Source: an uncultured Alphaproteobacteria bacterium
Lineage (GTDB): Bacteria; Pseudomonadota; Alphaproteobacteria; HIMB59; GCA-002718135
Assembly (NCBI GenBank): GCA_902514875.1
Contig: CABXSY010000003.1
Coordinates: 1-64,000 of the forward strand
Length of the DNA: 64,000 nucleotides
Direction: 5' to 3'
In this document: positions 19,092 to 30,996 of the stretch, piece by piece
Numbering within the stretch: the first letter of the stretch is position 1
Layout of the letters: every line of letters starts with the position of its first letter
Translations under genes and position numbers: made by a program
The notes under the pieces: generated by a model
Databases searched by the model: none
Seen by the model: only the letters and a program-made list of their open reading frames with translations
What the model was told of the DNA's origin: nothing

Positions 19092-19823
19092 ATGAAAATG
19101 TCTAAAACACGATTATTTGTATCAAAAAAATTATCAGCCAATATTTTAATTTATATAAAAAATAAGCAGCACCACTTTTTAAAAAATGTTCTTAGAATCA
19201 AAAAAGAAGATAACATAAATTTGTTCGATGGTTTGACAGGTGAATGGTTATCTAAAGTAATTTCTATCAATAGAGATAACATTGTTTTACAAATACAAAA
19301 CAAATTGAGAGAACTTCATCATGAACCTGATTTATGGTTAATATTTGCTCCAATCAAATCTTATAGAATGAATATTACCATTCAAAAAGCTACTGAGCTT
19401 GGCATCTCTAGATTTATTCCGATTTTGACAGAATATACAAATCAATCAAAAATAAATTTTAAAAATTTTGAATTAAATATGATTGAAGCATCAGAACAAT
19501 CTGAGAGATTATCCATTCCAACTTTAGATAAAACAATTAAACTAGATGATTTAGTTAACAATTTTCCATCTGAGAGAGGGTTAGTTTTTTGTGATGAAGG
19601 AAATGAAAATTTACCTACTATTTACAATGCATTAACTAATGAAACAAAAAAATACAAAAAATGGGCTGTCATTATTGGACCTGAAGGCGGTTTTTCTGAA
19701 AAGGAACGAAGAACCATCTCTTCTTTGTCTTCATGTATACCTGTATCTTTGGGAAAAAGAATTTTACGCTCAGACACTGCAACAACAGCTGCAATTTTTT
19801 CTATTCAATCGGTCATTGAATAA
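19092..19823 (+). CDS. rsmE: 16S rRNA (uracil(1498)-N3)-methyltransferase
   Basis: SPOUT-class methyltransferase of 243 residues acting on 16S rRNA. An N-terminal PUA-like part (RLFVSKKL, HHFLKNVLRIKKED) precedes the knotted SAM site with IIGPEGGFSEKE and LGKRILRSDTAT. The first ATG is used here; a second lies two codons on. It is divergent from ubiA, its common neighbour in alphaproteobacteria. The next 98 bases up to coxB hold no recognisable gene or clear terminator. Confidence 0.93.
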   Translation: MKMSKTRLFVSKKLSANILIYIKNKQHHFLKNVLRIKKEDNINLFDGLTGEWLSKVISINRDNIVLQIQNKLRELHHEPDLWLIFAPIKSYRMNITIQKATELGISRFIPILTEYTNQSKINFKNFELNMIEASEQSERLSIPTLDKTIKLDDLVNNFPSERGLVFCDEGNENLPTIYNALTNETKKYKKWAVIIGPEGGFSEKERRTISSLSSCIPVSLGKRILRSDTATTAAIFSIQSVIE

Positions 19824-19921
19824 ATCATAATGAGCGACAACCTGTCCTAGAATTTTGCCTCTAAATCACTGGTTAATTTACTGAATAATTTATTTATTAG
19901 TATATACATAATTTAAATAAG

Positions 19922-22331
<2,410 letters not shown>

Positions 22332-22336
22332 TAATT

Positions 22337-23257
22337 GTGGAGGTTAAAACCTTATTAGAGGAGGGCTATAGCAATAATATCTTTTTAAGAAAAACTAAAG
22401 GATATTATGAGCTCATGAAGCCAAGAGTAATGTCCCTAGTTATTTTTACCGCCTTCACTGGAATGTTTTTAGCACCAGACCAGATTCCTATTTTAAATTA
22501 TTTAATTATTATTTTTGCAGTTGCCTTAGGAGCAGGTTCTTCAGCTGCAATCAATATGTGGTTTGATGAAGATATAGATAGAACTATGAAAAGAACTAAA
22601 CTGAGGCCAATTCCTCTTGGAATAGTTTCAAAAAATGAAGCTTTGGTTCTTGGAATTCTTACTGGAACAGTTTCATTAATTTTAATGCAATGGTTTTCTA
22701 ATTCACTTGCTACAAGCTTATTACTTTTTACAATTTTGTTTTATATATTTATTTATACCTTTTGGTTAAAAAGAACCACGTCGCTTAACATTGTAATAGG
22801 TGGGGCAGCTGGAGCTATTCCACCAATAATTGGATGGACATCCGTTACTCCTGAGATTAGTCTTTTGCCATTAAGTATGTTTGTAATTATTTTTTTTTGG
22901 ACGCCACCACATTTCTGGGCTTTATCAGTTTATAGATTTAATGATTATGCAAAAGCTAAAGTTCCTATGTTGCCAAATGTTAGCAGTATAGATGAAACAA
23001 AAAGACAAATTATTTATTACTCAGTAATTTTGATAGCTTCAAGCTATCTACCGAATATTGATAAGGGAGTAGGTTTAATATATTTTGTAATAGCAACAAT
23101 TTTAAATTTCTTTTTACTAAACAACGCAATTAAGTTAAAAAAATCTAAAGAAAAAAAATCAATTCCAAATACTGAGGGATTAAAATTTTTTGCATTAACT
23201 ATATTTTACCTTTTTAGTTTGTTTGCTGGATTATTAATTGACCATGTGATTATGTAA
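22337..23257 (+). CDS. ctaB: Protoheme IX farnesyltransferase (haem O synthase)
   Basis: Membrane UbiA-superfamily enzyme adding a farnesyl group to haem B for the oxidase. A 306-residue protein with the motif NMWFDEDIDRTMKRTKLRP and a second segment IFFWTPPHFWALS. It starts with GTG 5 bases after the coxA stop; the following AGGAGGG lies inside the coding region. Its stop overlaps the start of a 35-codon gene by one base. Confidence 0.95.
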   Translation: MEVKTLLEEGYSNNIFLRKTKGYYELMKPRVMSLVIFTAFTGMFLAPDQIPILNYLIIIFAVALGAGSSAAINMWFDEDIDRTMKRTKLRPIPLGIVSKNEALVLGILTGTVSLILMQWFSNSLATSLLLFTILFYIFIYTFWLKRTTSLNIVIGGAAGAIPPIIGWTSVTPEISLLPLSMFVIIFFWTPPHFWALSVYRFNDYAKAKVPMLPNVSSIDETKRQIIYYSVILIASSYLPNIDKGVGLIYFVIATILNFFLLNNAIKLKKSKEKKSIPNTEGLKFFALTIFYLFSLFAGLLIDHVIM

Positions 23258-23364
23258 TGAAAAATAGAAGAAAAAAAAATATAATAACCTTAATAATCCT
23301 ACTCTGTGTCGTAGCCTTTTTTTATTTATATACCATATTTAAAGCAAATATTTTAGGGGTTTAA
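23257..23364 (+). CDS. CoxF-like small single-helix membrane protein
   Basis: A 35-residue frame starting at ATG 23257 (overlapping the ctaB stop) and ending one base before the ctaG start. It has a basic N terminus (MKNRRKKN), one hydrophobic helix and a short tail FYLYTIFKANILG. This matches the small CoxF protein found between ctaB and ctaG in alphaproteobacteria, which has the same basic-helix-tail pattern. Position, tight coupling at both ends and pattern support it as a real gene; the assignment is by eye. Confidence 0.75.
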   Translation: MKNRRKKNIITLIILLCVVAFFYLYTIFKANILGV

Positions 23365-23365
23365 G

Positions 23366-23881
23366 TTGGCAAATATTAGAACTGCAATTGGATTATCTTT
23401 TATAGTTTTGACCATGATAACGCTTGTTGCATTTTCAGTACCTATTTATGATCTTTTTTGTCGAGTAACGGGCTTTGGAGGCAAAACAAACACATCTGAG
23501 TTTAGTTCAAACACAATATTAGAAAGAGATATAAACTTGAAATTTAATGCGGATGTTAATGATAGTATAAATTGGTCTTTTGAAGCTCCCGAAAAAATTA
23601 ATTTTAAAGTTGGTGAAAATATGCTTGTTAATTATAAAGCAACAAATCTCTCTAATATTGAAAATATTGGAACTGCAACTTTTAACGTTTTACCTCAAAA
23701 AGTTGGCCCTTATTTTATAAAAACACAATGTTTTTGTTTTGAGAAACAAACCCTAAAACCAGGTGAGACTGTTGAAATGCCAGTCGTATTTTACGTAGAT
23801 CCATCAATCAGTGAAGATCCTACAATGAAAGATGTTGAAGAGATAACATTGTCATATACTTTTTTTAAATATATAGAATAA
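23366..23881 (+). CDS. ctaG: Cytochrome c oxidase assembly protein CtaG/Cox11
   Basis: Membrane-anchored copper chaperone that delivers copper to the CuB site of subunit I. One N-terminal helix is followed by a periplasmic domain; the copper-binding Cys pair is in QCFCFEKQTLKPGE and the conserved MPVVFYVDP follows. At 171 residues it is slightly short for the family. The start is TTG one base after the small CoxF-like gene; no in-frame ATG gives the membrane helix. Confidence 0.93.
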   Translation: MANIRTAIGLSFIVLTMITLVAFSVPIYDLFCRVTGFGGKTNTSEFSSNTILERDINLKFNADVNDSINWSFEAPEKINFKVGENMLVNYKATNLSNIENIGTATFNVLPQKVGPYFIKTQCFCFEKQTLKPGETVEMPVVFYVDPSISEDPTMKDVEEITLSYTFFKYIE

Positions 23882-23883
23882 TT

Positions 23884-24732
23884 ATGGCGGAAAAATCTAC
23901 AAGTACAGGACAGAAACACCCTTATCATTTAGTTGATCCAAGTCCACTTCCCTTTTTATCTTCAATTGCCGGGCTGGCAATGGCTGCAGGCTTGGTCTTC
24001 TATATGCATTATGGAACTAGTTGGTTGTTAATATTGGGTACAATTGGATTGTTAACTGTCATGTTTCTTTGGTGGAGAGATGTAATTAAAGAATCTACTT
24101 ATCAAAAAGTTCATACTCCTGTTGTTGAGTTAGGTTTAAGATACGGTATGGCTTTATTTATTGCATCTGAAGTTATGTTTTTTGTTGCTTTTTTTTGGGC
24201 TTTTTTTGATGCAAGTCTGACTCCCAAACTTCCAATTGAAGAATTTTCAGAAACTTTTGATTCTGAAGGTGCAGTTGGTATTTGGCCTCCAGAGGGTATT
24301 AAAACTTTTGATCCATTAGATGTTCCTTTTTTAAACACCTTAATTTTATTAATGTCTGGGACAACTTGTACATGGGCTCACCACGCTGTAAGAGAGGGTC
24401 ACAGAGATCAAGCCATTCAGGCTTTATGGTGTACAGTTGGTTTAGGAGTTTTCTTTTCATTTATGCAAGGTGTAGAATATTACGAAGCTGCACATCATTA
24501 CTTTAGCTTCACAGACGGAATATATCCCTCTGTTTTTTATATGGCAACTGGATTTCATGGCTTTCATGTTATGGTTGGTACAGCTTTTTTAGCTGTTTGT
24601 TTATATAGGGTTTATAAAAATCACTTCACAGTAGAAAGACACTTTGGATTAGAGGCTGCTGCTTGGTACTGGCATTTTGTAGATGTTGTTTGGCTATTCC
24701 TTTTTGTTTGTGTTTATGTTTGGGGTGCATAA
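23884..24732 (+). CDS. coxC: Cytochrome c oxidase subunit III
   Basis: Seven-helix subunit stabilising the oxidase core, 282 residues. The N terminus GQKHPYHLVDPSPLPF and the segments ASEVMFFVAFFWAFF, CTWAHHAVREG, TGFHGFHVM and WYWHFVDVVWLFLF are family hallmarks. It starts two bases after ctaG. Its TAA stop is followed without a frame change by the SURF1 reading frame. Confidence 0.96.
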   Translation: MAEKSTSTGQKHPYHLVDPSPLPFLSSIAGLAMAAGLVFYMHYGTSWLLILGTIGLLTVMFLWWRDVIKESTYQKVHTPVVELGLRYGMALFIASEVMFFVAFFWAFFDASLTPKLPIEEFSETFDSEGAVGIWPPEGIKTFDPLDVPFLNTLILLMSGTTCTWAHHAVREGHRDQAIQALWCTVGLGVFFSFMQGVEYYEAAHHYFSFTDGIYPSVFYMATGFHGFHVMVGTAFLAVCLYRVYKNHFTVERHFGLEAAAWYWHFVDVVWLFLFVCVYVWGA

Positions 24733-25422
24733 ATTATAAAATTTCCAATAAAATTTTATTTATTTAGTTTATTTTGTATTGCATTGACAATATTCTTAGG
24801 AATTTGGCAGTTACAAAGACTCGACTGGAAAAACAAATTAATCACTGAATTTAATGAACTAAAAGACCAAAAACCTCTTTCTCTATCAATGGGAAAAATG
24901 AAATATCCAAACATTGATGAGTTTACAAAAGTTATAACCTTAGGAACTGTTGATAGAAGTAAAAAAATTTTTTTTCCAGCTAAAACAATGAATGGTATTT
25001 CTGGTGTTAGAATAGCTAGTTTAATGTCAGATAATCATGGCAATAATTATTTAATTGATGAAGGTTGGTTTGAACAAAGTAGATATGATTATTTTAAAAA
25101 AAATAATGAAATAATAAATGCTGAAATTCTTGGATACATCCGATATCCAACTCAAAAACAGATGTTTACTCCTGATAATTCTATCTCTTCAAATGAATGG
25201 TATTATTATGATCTAGAGCAAATTCAGACTTTCTTAAAAGTGAAGATTAATCAGAAATTTTTCATTAAAAATATGAGCAATTATGCAGAGGATTACTTAA
25301 TACCATCATCTCAAAATCATAATTTTTCAAATAATCATTTGCAGTATGCAATTACATGGTTTTTGATGAGCTTTTCTTTTTTGATTATTTTTATAATTTA
25401 TTTATTTAGGAAGAAAAAATGA
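24733..25422 (+). CDS. SURF1 family cytochrome oxidase assembly protein, unusual start
   Basis: Inner-membrane factor for haem a insertion into subunit I. Two membrane helices bracket a periplasmic domain: the N-terminal one ends in FLGIWQLQRLDWK (the SURF1 signature) and the C-terminal one in FSFLIIFIIYLF. The first conventional start, TTG 24784, would cut the helix in half. The frame is open back to 24733, directly after the coxC stop, where ATT (or ATA 24736) is the only option; GGGG at 24722-24725 is at Shine-Dalgarno distance. I therefore place the start near 24733, with low certainty on the codon. The end overlaps the next gene by four bases. Confidence 0.8.
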   Translation: MIKFPIKFYLFSLFCIALTIFLGIWQLQRLDWKNKLITEFNELKDQKPLSLSMGKMKYPNIDEFTKVITLGTVDRSKKIFFPAKTMNGISGVRIASLMSDNHGNNYLIDEGWFEQSRYDYFKKNNEIINAEILGYIRYPTQKQMFTPDNSISSNEWYYYDLEQIQTFLKVKINQKFFIKNMSNYAEDYLIPSSQNHNFSNNHLQYAITWFLMSFSFLIIFIIYLFRKKK

Positions 25423-26897
25423 AAACATATTTAAAACTTAAAGAAATCTTTAATGAAGCTTCACTGACATCAGATATTGCAGGTATTTTACACTGGGATA
25501 TGGCAACAATGATGCCGAGCAGCTCAAGAGATCAAAGATCAGATCAATTAGCCTATTTATCAAAACTTAGTCATAGTAAAATTTCCTCTTCTGAAGTTGG
25601 TGATTTAATTGAAGACTCTAAGAATCTTAATCTAAATAACAGTGATCAGAAAAACTTAAATGAAATGGATAGAGAATATAAATTAGCTTCTGCTATTCCA
25701 ACGGAGCTTGTAGAAAAAATTTCAAAATCTTCAGCTAAATGTGAAGGTGTTTGGCAAGAAGCAAGGGAAAAGTCTGAATTTAATTTAGTAAAAAAAGATT
25801 TAGAAGAACTTATAAATTTAACGAAAGAAGAAGCTAATATTCTAGGGGAGACTTTTAAAATTTCTCCTTATGAAGCACTAATAAATAAATTTGAACCTTC
25901 TTCAGAAGAAAATAAAATATCTGAAGTATTTGATGATTTACAAAAATTTCTAACACCACTTATTGATAAAATTATTGATAAGCAAAAAAAAGAAGAAACA
26001 CTTCAATTTGAAACAAGTATTGATGAAGAAAAGCAGAAAAATATTTCTGAATATATAATGAAACAAATAGGTTTTGATTTTACAAGGGGAAGACTTGATA
26101 AAAGTGTCCACCCTTTTTGTGGAGGATCTACAAATGATGTTAGAATTACAACTAGATATAATAATGATAATCCATTTTCATCTTTAGATGGCGTTATGCA
26201 TGAAACTGGACATGCATTATATGAGCTAAACCTACCAAAAGATTGGATGCATCAGCCAGCAGGTAAATCTAGAGGAATGGCCATGCATGAAAGTCAATCT
26301 CTATTAATTGAAATGCAAATCACAAGGTCTTTAGCTTTTAAAAAATTTTTATCTAATACTTTAAATAAACAACTTAATGTTAAAGACAAAGCTATAGATC
26401 CAGAAAATCTTTACAAATTAGGTACTCGAGTAAATAAATCTTTTATAAGAGTTGAGTCAGATGAAGTAACTTACCCCTTGCATATTATTTTAAGATTTAA
26501 TTTAGAAAGAAAAATTTTTAATAATGAAATAAATATTGCCGACATCCCAGATGCTTGGAATGATGAGTTCAATAGATTATTTAATTTATCGATAAATAAA
26601 GACACTGATGGATGTTTACAAGATATTCATTGGTTTGCTGGATTATTTGGATACTTTCCAACATATTCATTAGGAGCACTCACTGCTGCTCAATTTGCAT
26701 CTCAATTGAGAACTGATCAAAAGGAATTAGATAAGGAAATAGAAAATGGTGAATTTTCAAATTTAGTAAATTGGCTTAAAAAAAATATCCATGAAAAAGC
26801 TAGTTTTTTTTCAACTAATGAGGTTTTAGAACAGGTTACAAAGTCGCCTTTAAATGCTAAATATTTTAAAGAATATATTACTAATCGCTATCTTTAA
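25419..26897 (+). CDS. Carboxypeptidase Taq (M32 family metallopeptidase)
   Basis: Zinc carboxypeptidase of 492 residues, cytoplasmic. The HExxH zinc motif is in GVMHETGHALYE near residue 265, and the M32 hallmarks HPFCGG, DVRITTRYN, MHESQSL and RVESDEVTYPLHI are all visible. The helical N terminus ILHWDMATMMP is also typical. It overlaps the SURF1 gene by four bases and shares one base with thrC, so it appears to ride on the cox transcript. Confidence 0.94.
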   Translation: MKTYLKLKEIFNEASLTSDIAGILHWDMATMMPSSSRDQRSDQLAYLSKLSHSKISSSEVGDLIEDSKNLNLNNSDQKNLNEMDREYKLASAIPTELVEKISKSSAKCEGVWQEAREKSEFNLVKKDLEELINLTKEEANILGETFKISPYEALINKFEPSSEENKISEVFDDLQKFLTPLIDKIIDKQKKEETLQFETSIDEEKQKNISEYIMKQIGFDFTRGRLDKSVHPFCGGSTNDVRITTRYNNDNPFSSLDGVMHETGHALYELNLPKDWMHQPAGKSRGMAMHESQSLLIEMQITRSLAFKKFLSNTLNKQLNVKDKAIDPENLYKLGTRVNKSFIRVESDEVTYPLHIILRFNLERKIFNNEINIADIPDAWNDEFNRLFNLSINKDTDGCLQDIHWFAGLFGYFPTYSLGALTAAQFASQLRTDQKELDKEIENGEFSNLVNWLKKNIHEKASFFSTNEVLEQVTKSPLNAKYFKEYITNRYL

Positions 26898-28273
26898 TGA
26901 AATATTTAAGCACAAGAGATGATTCTCTAAGCAGATCATTTAACGATATTCTTTATCAAGGATTATCGAGAGATGGTGGTCTATATTTACCCAAAAGCTG
27001 GCCCAAAATAGACTTACTAAGTTTAAAAAATAAATCATACGAAGAAGTAGCATGTGAAATTATTTTTCCTTATGTAAATGAAAATATAGAAAAATTAGAA
27101 TTACAAAAAATTTTAAATGAAACTTATGCAAATTTTAATCATGAAAAAATAGCTCCATTAGTAGAATTAGAAAATAATAAATTTTTATTAGAATTAATTT
27201 ATGGACCTACTTATGCTTTTAAAGATTATGCTTTACAATTTCTTGGTAACCTATTTTCTACAAGTTTAGAGGTTTCTCCAAAAAAAATTACTATTTTAGG
27301 TGCAACTTCTGGTGATACTGGCTCAGCTGCAATTCATTCTTTTAAATCAAAAAAAGACATAAATGTTTTTATTTTACATCCTCATAACAAAGTTTCACCT
27401 ATTCAACAAAAACAAATGACCACAGTAGTTGATAAGAATATTTTTAATATTGCTATAGCTGGTAATTTTGATGATTGTCAAAAAATTGTTAAAGAATTAT
27501 TTGTTGATGATGAAATACAACAGTCTACTTCTTTAACTGCTGTAAACTCTATAAATTGGGCACGATTAATTGCGCAAGTTGTTTATTATTTTTGGGCCTA
27601 CCTACAAACTGATAAGCAGCAAATTAATTTTATTGTTCCTTCAGGAAATTTTGGTAATATTTTTTCAGCCTTTGTTGCTAAACAAATGGGATTACCTATT
27701 TGTCATTTGCATATTGCAACTAATTCTAATGATATCTTGAAGTCCATAGTAGACAATGGAGAAATGAAAAAAAAATCTGTTTCTCAAACATATAGTCCTA
27801 GCATGGATATACAAGTTTCAAGTAACTTTGAGAGGCAAATTTTTGAGAGCGTAAATAGAGATAGCAAAAAAGTAAATGAAGTATTCGAAAGCTTTTCATC
27901 AAAAGGTTTTTACCAATTTGATGACTCTGTATTAGCTAAGTTTCAGCACATATACAAGGCTTCTTCAATTGATGATAATCAGACTCTGGAGACAATTAAA
28001 TATGTATATGAAAAATATAATTATATTTCCGATCCACATACTGCAACAGGTCTAAAAGTATTATTAGATAAAAAAGATGATGAAGCCTGGGTATCTTTGG
28101 TTTGTGCACATCCTGCAAAATTTGACAAAGCTGTGAATAAAGCAATTAATAAAGAAATTGATATACCGAAGGAATTGAGCATTCTCTTTGATAAAAATGA
28201 AAAGATGACTATATTACCCAATAGTACTATAGATGTAAAAAACTTCATCTTAGAAAAAATAAGCAATGCATAA
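26897..28273 (+). CDS. thrC: Threonine synthase
   Basis: PLP enzyme converting O-phosphohomoserine to threonine, 458 residues (the longer class). The N terminus MKYLSTRDDS with QGLSRDGGLYLP is standard; the PLP lysine is in YAFKDYALQFLG, the phosphate loop is GATSGDTGSAA, and PSGNFGNIFSAF follows. It is coupled to the carboxypeptidase gene (TAATG) and overlaps the M16 peptidase gene by eight bases, the usual thrC-M16 pair of alphaproteobacteria. Confidence 0.95.
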   Translation: MKYLSTRDDSLSRSFNDILYQGLSRDGGLYLPKSWPKIDLLSLKNKSYEEVACEIIFPYVNENIEKLELQKILNETYANFNHEKIAPLVELENNKFLLELIYGPTYAFKDYALQFLGNLFSTSLEVSPKKITILGATSGDTGSAAIHSFKSKKDINVFILHPHNKVSPIQQKQMTTVVDKNIFNIAIAGNFDDCQKIVKELFVDDEIQQSTSLTAVNSINWARLIAQVVYYFWAYLQTDKQQINFIVPSGNFGNIFSAFVAKQMGLPICHLHIATNSNDILKSIVDNGEMKKKSVSQTYSPSMDIQVSSNFERQIFESVNRDSKKVNEVFESFSSKGFYQFDDSVLAKFQHIYKASSIDDNQTLETIKYVYEKYNYISDPHTATGLKVLLDKKDDEAWVSLVCAHPAKFDKAVNKAINKEIDIPKELSILFDKNEKMTILPNSTIDVKNFILEKISNA

Positions 28274-29519
28274 AATTACAACACTAGAAAACGGATTAAG
28301 AATAGTAACCCAGAATATGCCAGGGCTGGAAACAGTATCAATGGGTATTTGGAATTTTGTTGGCGGTAGAGATGAAACAAAAGACATAAATGGTGTTGCT
28401 CACCTATTAGAGCATATGGCCTTTAAAGGTACATCAACTAAAAATGCTCTTCAAATAGCTGAAACAATTGAAAATGTTGGAGGAGATATAAATGCTTATA
28501 CTTCAAAGGAAATAACAGCTTATTATGTTAAGCTCTTAGCTGATGATCTACATTATGGAATAGATATTCTGACAGATATTTTGCAAAATTCTACATTTGC
28601 TGAAGATGAACTTAATCGAGAAAGGGGAGTCATAATTCAAGAAATTGGTATGTACCTTGATACTCCTGATGATATGATTTTTGATTATTGGCAAGAAAAA
28701 GCATACCCAGATCAGCCAATGGGACGTTCTATATTGGGTAAAACTGATATTATTAAAAATATTTCAAGAGACGAGGTTAAAGACTTTATGATGAATCATT
28801 ATAATCCAAAGAAAATGATTATAAGTGCAGCTGGAAAAATTGACCATGATCAATTTGTAGAATCAATCAAAAAATCATGCACTAATCTTCCAACCGGATT
28901 ATCTATTGAAAGACAAAAAGCAGATTATAAATCTGGAGAATACAGAGAAGATAAAAAATTAGAACAGATTCATCTATTGCTTGGTTTTGAAGGAATAGAT
29001 TACCACCATGATGACTACTACTCTTTATTGGTTTACTCTTCTTTATTAGGGGGAGGTATGTCATCAAGATTGTTTCAAGAGATTAGAGAGAAACGTGGTC
29101 TTGTATATGGTATTTCTTCTTTTAGCTCATCTTACACTGACACTGGTGTTTTTGGTATTTATTGTGGAACAGGTGAAAATCAAATCCAAGAGCTCATACC
29201 TGTATTATGTGATCAATTAAATGAAAGTTCTAATTCAATTACAGAAAAGGAAATTAATAGAGGTAAAGCTCAATTGAAAGCAAGCTTAATGATGGGGAGG
29301 GAAAGTGCATTTAGAAGATGTGAGAGTGCTGCTAGACAACTTCTGGTCTTTAATAGAATAATTGACCCAGCTGAAACTATTAAAAACATAGATAAGGTTT
29401 CTAAAGAAACTGTTCAAAAGATTGCTAATAAAATTGTAAAAGGGCCAATAACTATATCAAGTATTGGACCATTATCCAAACTTGAAAATATTGATAAAAT
29501 CCAATCACGTATAAATTAA
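28266..29519 (+). CDS. M16 family zinc peptidase (processing-peptidase-like)
   Basis: A 417-residue insulinase-family peptidase related to mitochondrial processing peptidase beta. The inverted zinc motif HxxEH is in HLLEHMAFKGT, with the downstream Glu in ELNRERGVIIQEI. The C-terminal half shows LLGGGMSSRLFQEIREKRGLVY. It probably acts in the cytoplasm on peptides; its biological substrate is unknown. Translationally coupled to thrC and convergent with the DUF6494 gene. Confidence 0.92.
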   Translation: MHKITTLENGLRIVTQNMPGLETVSMGIWNFVGGRDETKDINGVAHLLEHMAFKGTSTKNALQIAETIENVGGDINAYTSKEITAYYVKLLADDLHYGIDILTDILQNSTFAEDELNRERGVIIQEIGMYLDTPDDMIFDYWQEKAYPDQPMGRSILGKTDIIKNISRDEVKDFMMNHYNPKKMIISAAGKIDHDQFVESIKKSCTNLPTGLSIERQKADYKSGEYREDKKLEQIHLLLGFEGIDYHHDDYYSLLVYSSLLGGGMSSRLFQEIREKRGLVYGISSFSSSYTDTGVFGIYCGTGENQIQELIPVLCDQLNESSNSITEKEINRGKAQLKASLMMGRESAFRRCESAARQLLVFNRIIDPAETIKNIDKVSKETVQKIANKIVKGPITISSIGPLSKLENIDKIQSRIN

Positions 29520-29543
29520 ACTTTAAACTATAATAAAAATTAT

Positions 29544-29750
29544 TTATTTTATTTTCAAAGATTCATTGATTGAATGATTAAGTTCTTCATCTTTAGATGT
29601 TAAATTCATAGTTACTTTTATGGAATCACCTATTTTTATATTTCCCTCATTAAATTTTTTTCGTATATAGTTTTCTATTTCTCGTTGAGAGCTAATACCA
29701 ACTTGTTTAAGAAATTTTCTAATCTCTAAATTTAAATTATCTTCATCCAT
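29544..29750 (-). CDS. DUF6494 family small protein
   Basis: A 68-residue acidic protein. The opening MDEDNLNLEIRKFLKQVGISSQREIE matches the DUF6494 family of proteobacteria, whose function is unknown. It is a stand-alone minus-strand gene between the convergent M16 peptidase gene and the divergent ogt gene. No membrane or metal motif is visible. Confidence 0.75.
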   Translation of the reverse strand: MDEDNLNLEIRKFLKQVGISSQREIENYIRKKFNEGNIKIGDSIKVTMNLTSKDEELNHSINESLKIK

Positions 29751-29803
29751 AATTTACTATAAATTATTTTGATAGATTCAATCAATAATGTTATTAATTT
29801 TAT

Positions 29804-30244
29804 ATGGAAACAGCTTGTTTTGAAACTAAACTTGGTTGGATTAAAGTGAAAAAAAATAGAGGTAATGTTTATTCACTTAGCTTTGGTAAAACAAATAAAA
29901 CAATTGATATAATTAACATTAAAAATCAGATTAATTTATATGCTTCTGGAAAACTTAAAAATTTTAAGATTAAATATTTTTTTGAAGGTTCCCCTTTACA
30001 AAAAAAAATCTGGAAAGAATTATCTAAAATTAAATATGGTAAAGTTTCAACATACGGAGAAATTGCAAAAAAAGTTGGCACGTCTCCAAGATATGTAGGT
30101 AATGTTTGTGGACAAAATAAACTTTTACTTATTATCCCCTGTCACCGTGTAATTCGTAGTGATGGTAAACTTGGAGGATTTTCTGGAAGAGGGGGGATCA
30201 AACTAAAAAAAAGATTACTTAACTTAGAGCAAAGTGTCTCATAA
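29804..30244 (+). CDS. ogt: Methylated-DNA--protein-cysteine methyltransferase
   Basis: Suicide repair enzyme that takes methyl groups from O6-methylguanine. A 146-residue protein with the active site PCHRVIRSDGKLGGFSG and the helix-turn-helix region KVSTYGEIAKKVGTSPRYVGN. The N-terminal domain is short. It overlaps the following amidotransferase gene by 11 bases. Whether it is called ogt or ada C-domain is a naming matter. Confidence 0.93.
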   Translation: METACFETKLGWIKVKKNRGNVYSLSFGKTNKTIDIINIKNQINLYASGKLKNFKIKYFFEGSPLQKKIWKELSKIKYGKVSTYGEIAKKVGTSPRYVGNVCGQNKLLLIIPCHRVIRSDGKLGGFSGRGGIKLKKRLLNLEQSVS

Positions 30245-30962
30245 AATAATAATTCTTCAACATACGCCCTTAGTAACACCTGGGTATTTGACAAAGTTAA
30301 TGAATGAAGACTTAGTAGAAACAACTATTGTTCGATTGGATGAAGGAGAAAAGATTCCTGTTGATCTTGATATATTTGATGGAATGATATGTTTAGGTGG
30401 ACCAATGGATACTTGGATGGAAGAACAATATCCGTGGATGATTGATGAAAAAAATAAGATAAAGAAATTTGTTCTAAATAATCAAAAACCATATCTCGGA
30501 ATCTGTTTAGGCTGTCAATTTTTAGGAGAAATTCTTGGCGGTAAAGTAATTAAATCTAATCCTCCAGAAATTGGGGTTCTAAATATTAATATTTTAGATA
30601 ATAAAAAAAAGGATCAAATTTTTCAAAATTTTGATAATCAGATTAAAGCATTGCAATGGCATAGTTACGAAGTAAGTGAACTAAATAATTCTGAAGTTAC
30701 TATTTTGGGCTCATCAGATATTACAAAATTTCAAATTTTTAAGTATAAAAATCATGCTTATGGCATTCAATTTCATATAGAAGTAGATGAAAACACAATT
30801 ATTAAATGGTCAAAAGTCCCTGAATTAAAAAATGCTTTAGAAAAATATTTAGGAAAAAATTCTATTGATGAACTAGATAAATCGCTTAGAAATAATATTC
30901 AAGAAATGAACAATAATACTAAAAAACTTTACGAAAATTTTAAAAATTTAATGACTACCTAA
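30234..30962 (+). CDS. Class I glutamine amidotransferase domain protein
   Basis: A 242-residue stand-alone GATase1 protein starting with GTG. The catalytic Cys is in GICLGCQFLGE, and the His-Glu pair is in GIQFHIEVDE. The segment GMICLGGPMDTWMEEQYPW is typical of GMP-synthase-like amidotransferases of unknown substrate. No synthetase partner is adjacent. It is followed after 34 bases by a two-gene sugar operon with its own strong Shine-Dalgarno site. Confidence 0.88.
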   Translation: MSHKIIILQHTPLVTPGYLTKLMNEDLVETTIVRLDEGEKIPVDLDIFDGMICLGGPMDTWMEEQYPWMIDEKNKIKKFVLNNQKPYLGICLGCQFLGEILGGKVIKSNPPEIGVLNINILDNKKKDQIFQNFDNQIKALQWHSYEVSELNNSEVTILGSSDITKFQIFKYKNHAYGIQFHIEVDENTIIKWSKVPELKNALEKYLGKNSIDELDKSLRNNIQEMNNNTKKLYENFKNLMTT

Positions 30963-30996
30963 CTGTTTCGTGTTTAAATAATTATGGAGATTTAAT

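Noticed and set aside
19824-19921. tRNA or small RNA between rsmE and coxB
   Set aside because: No cloverleaf arms, no TTC-type T-loop pattern and no stable hairpin with a T-run were found.
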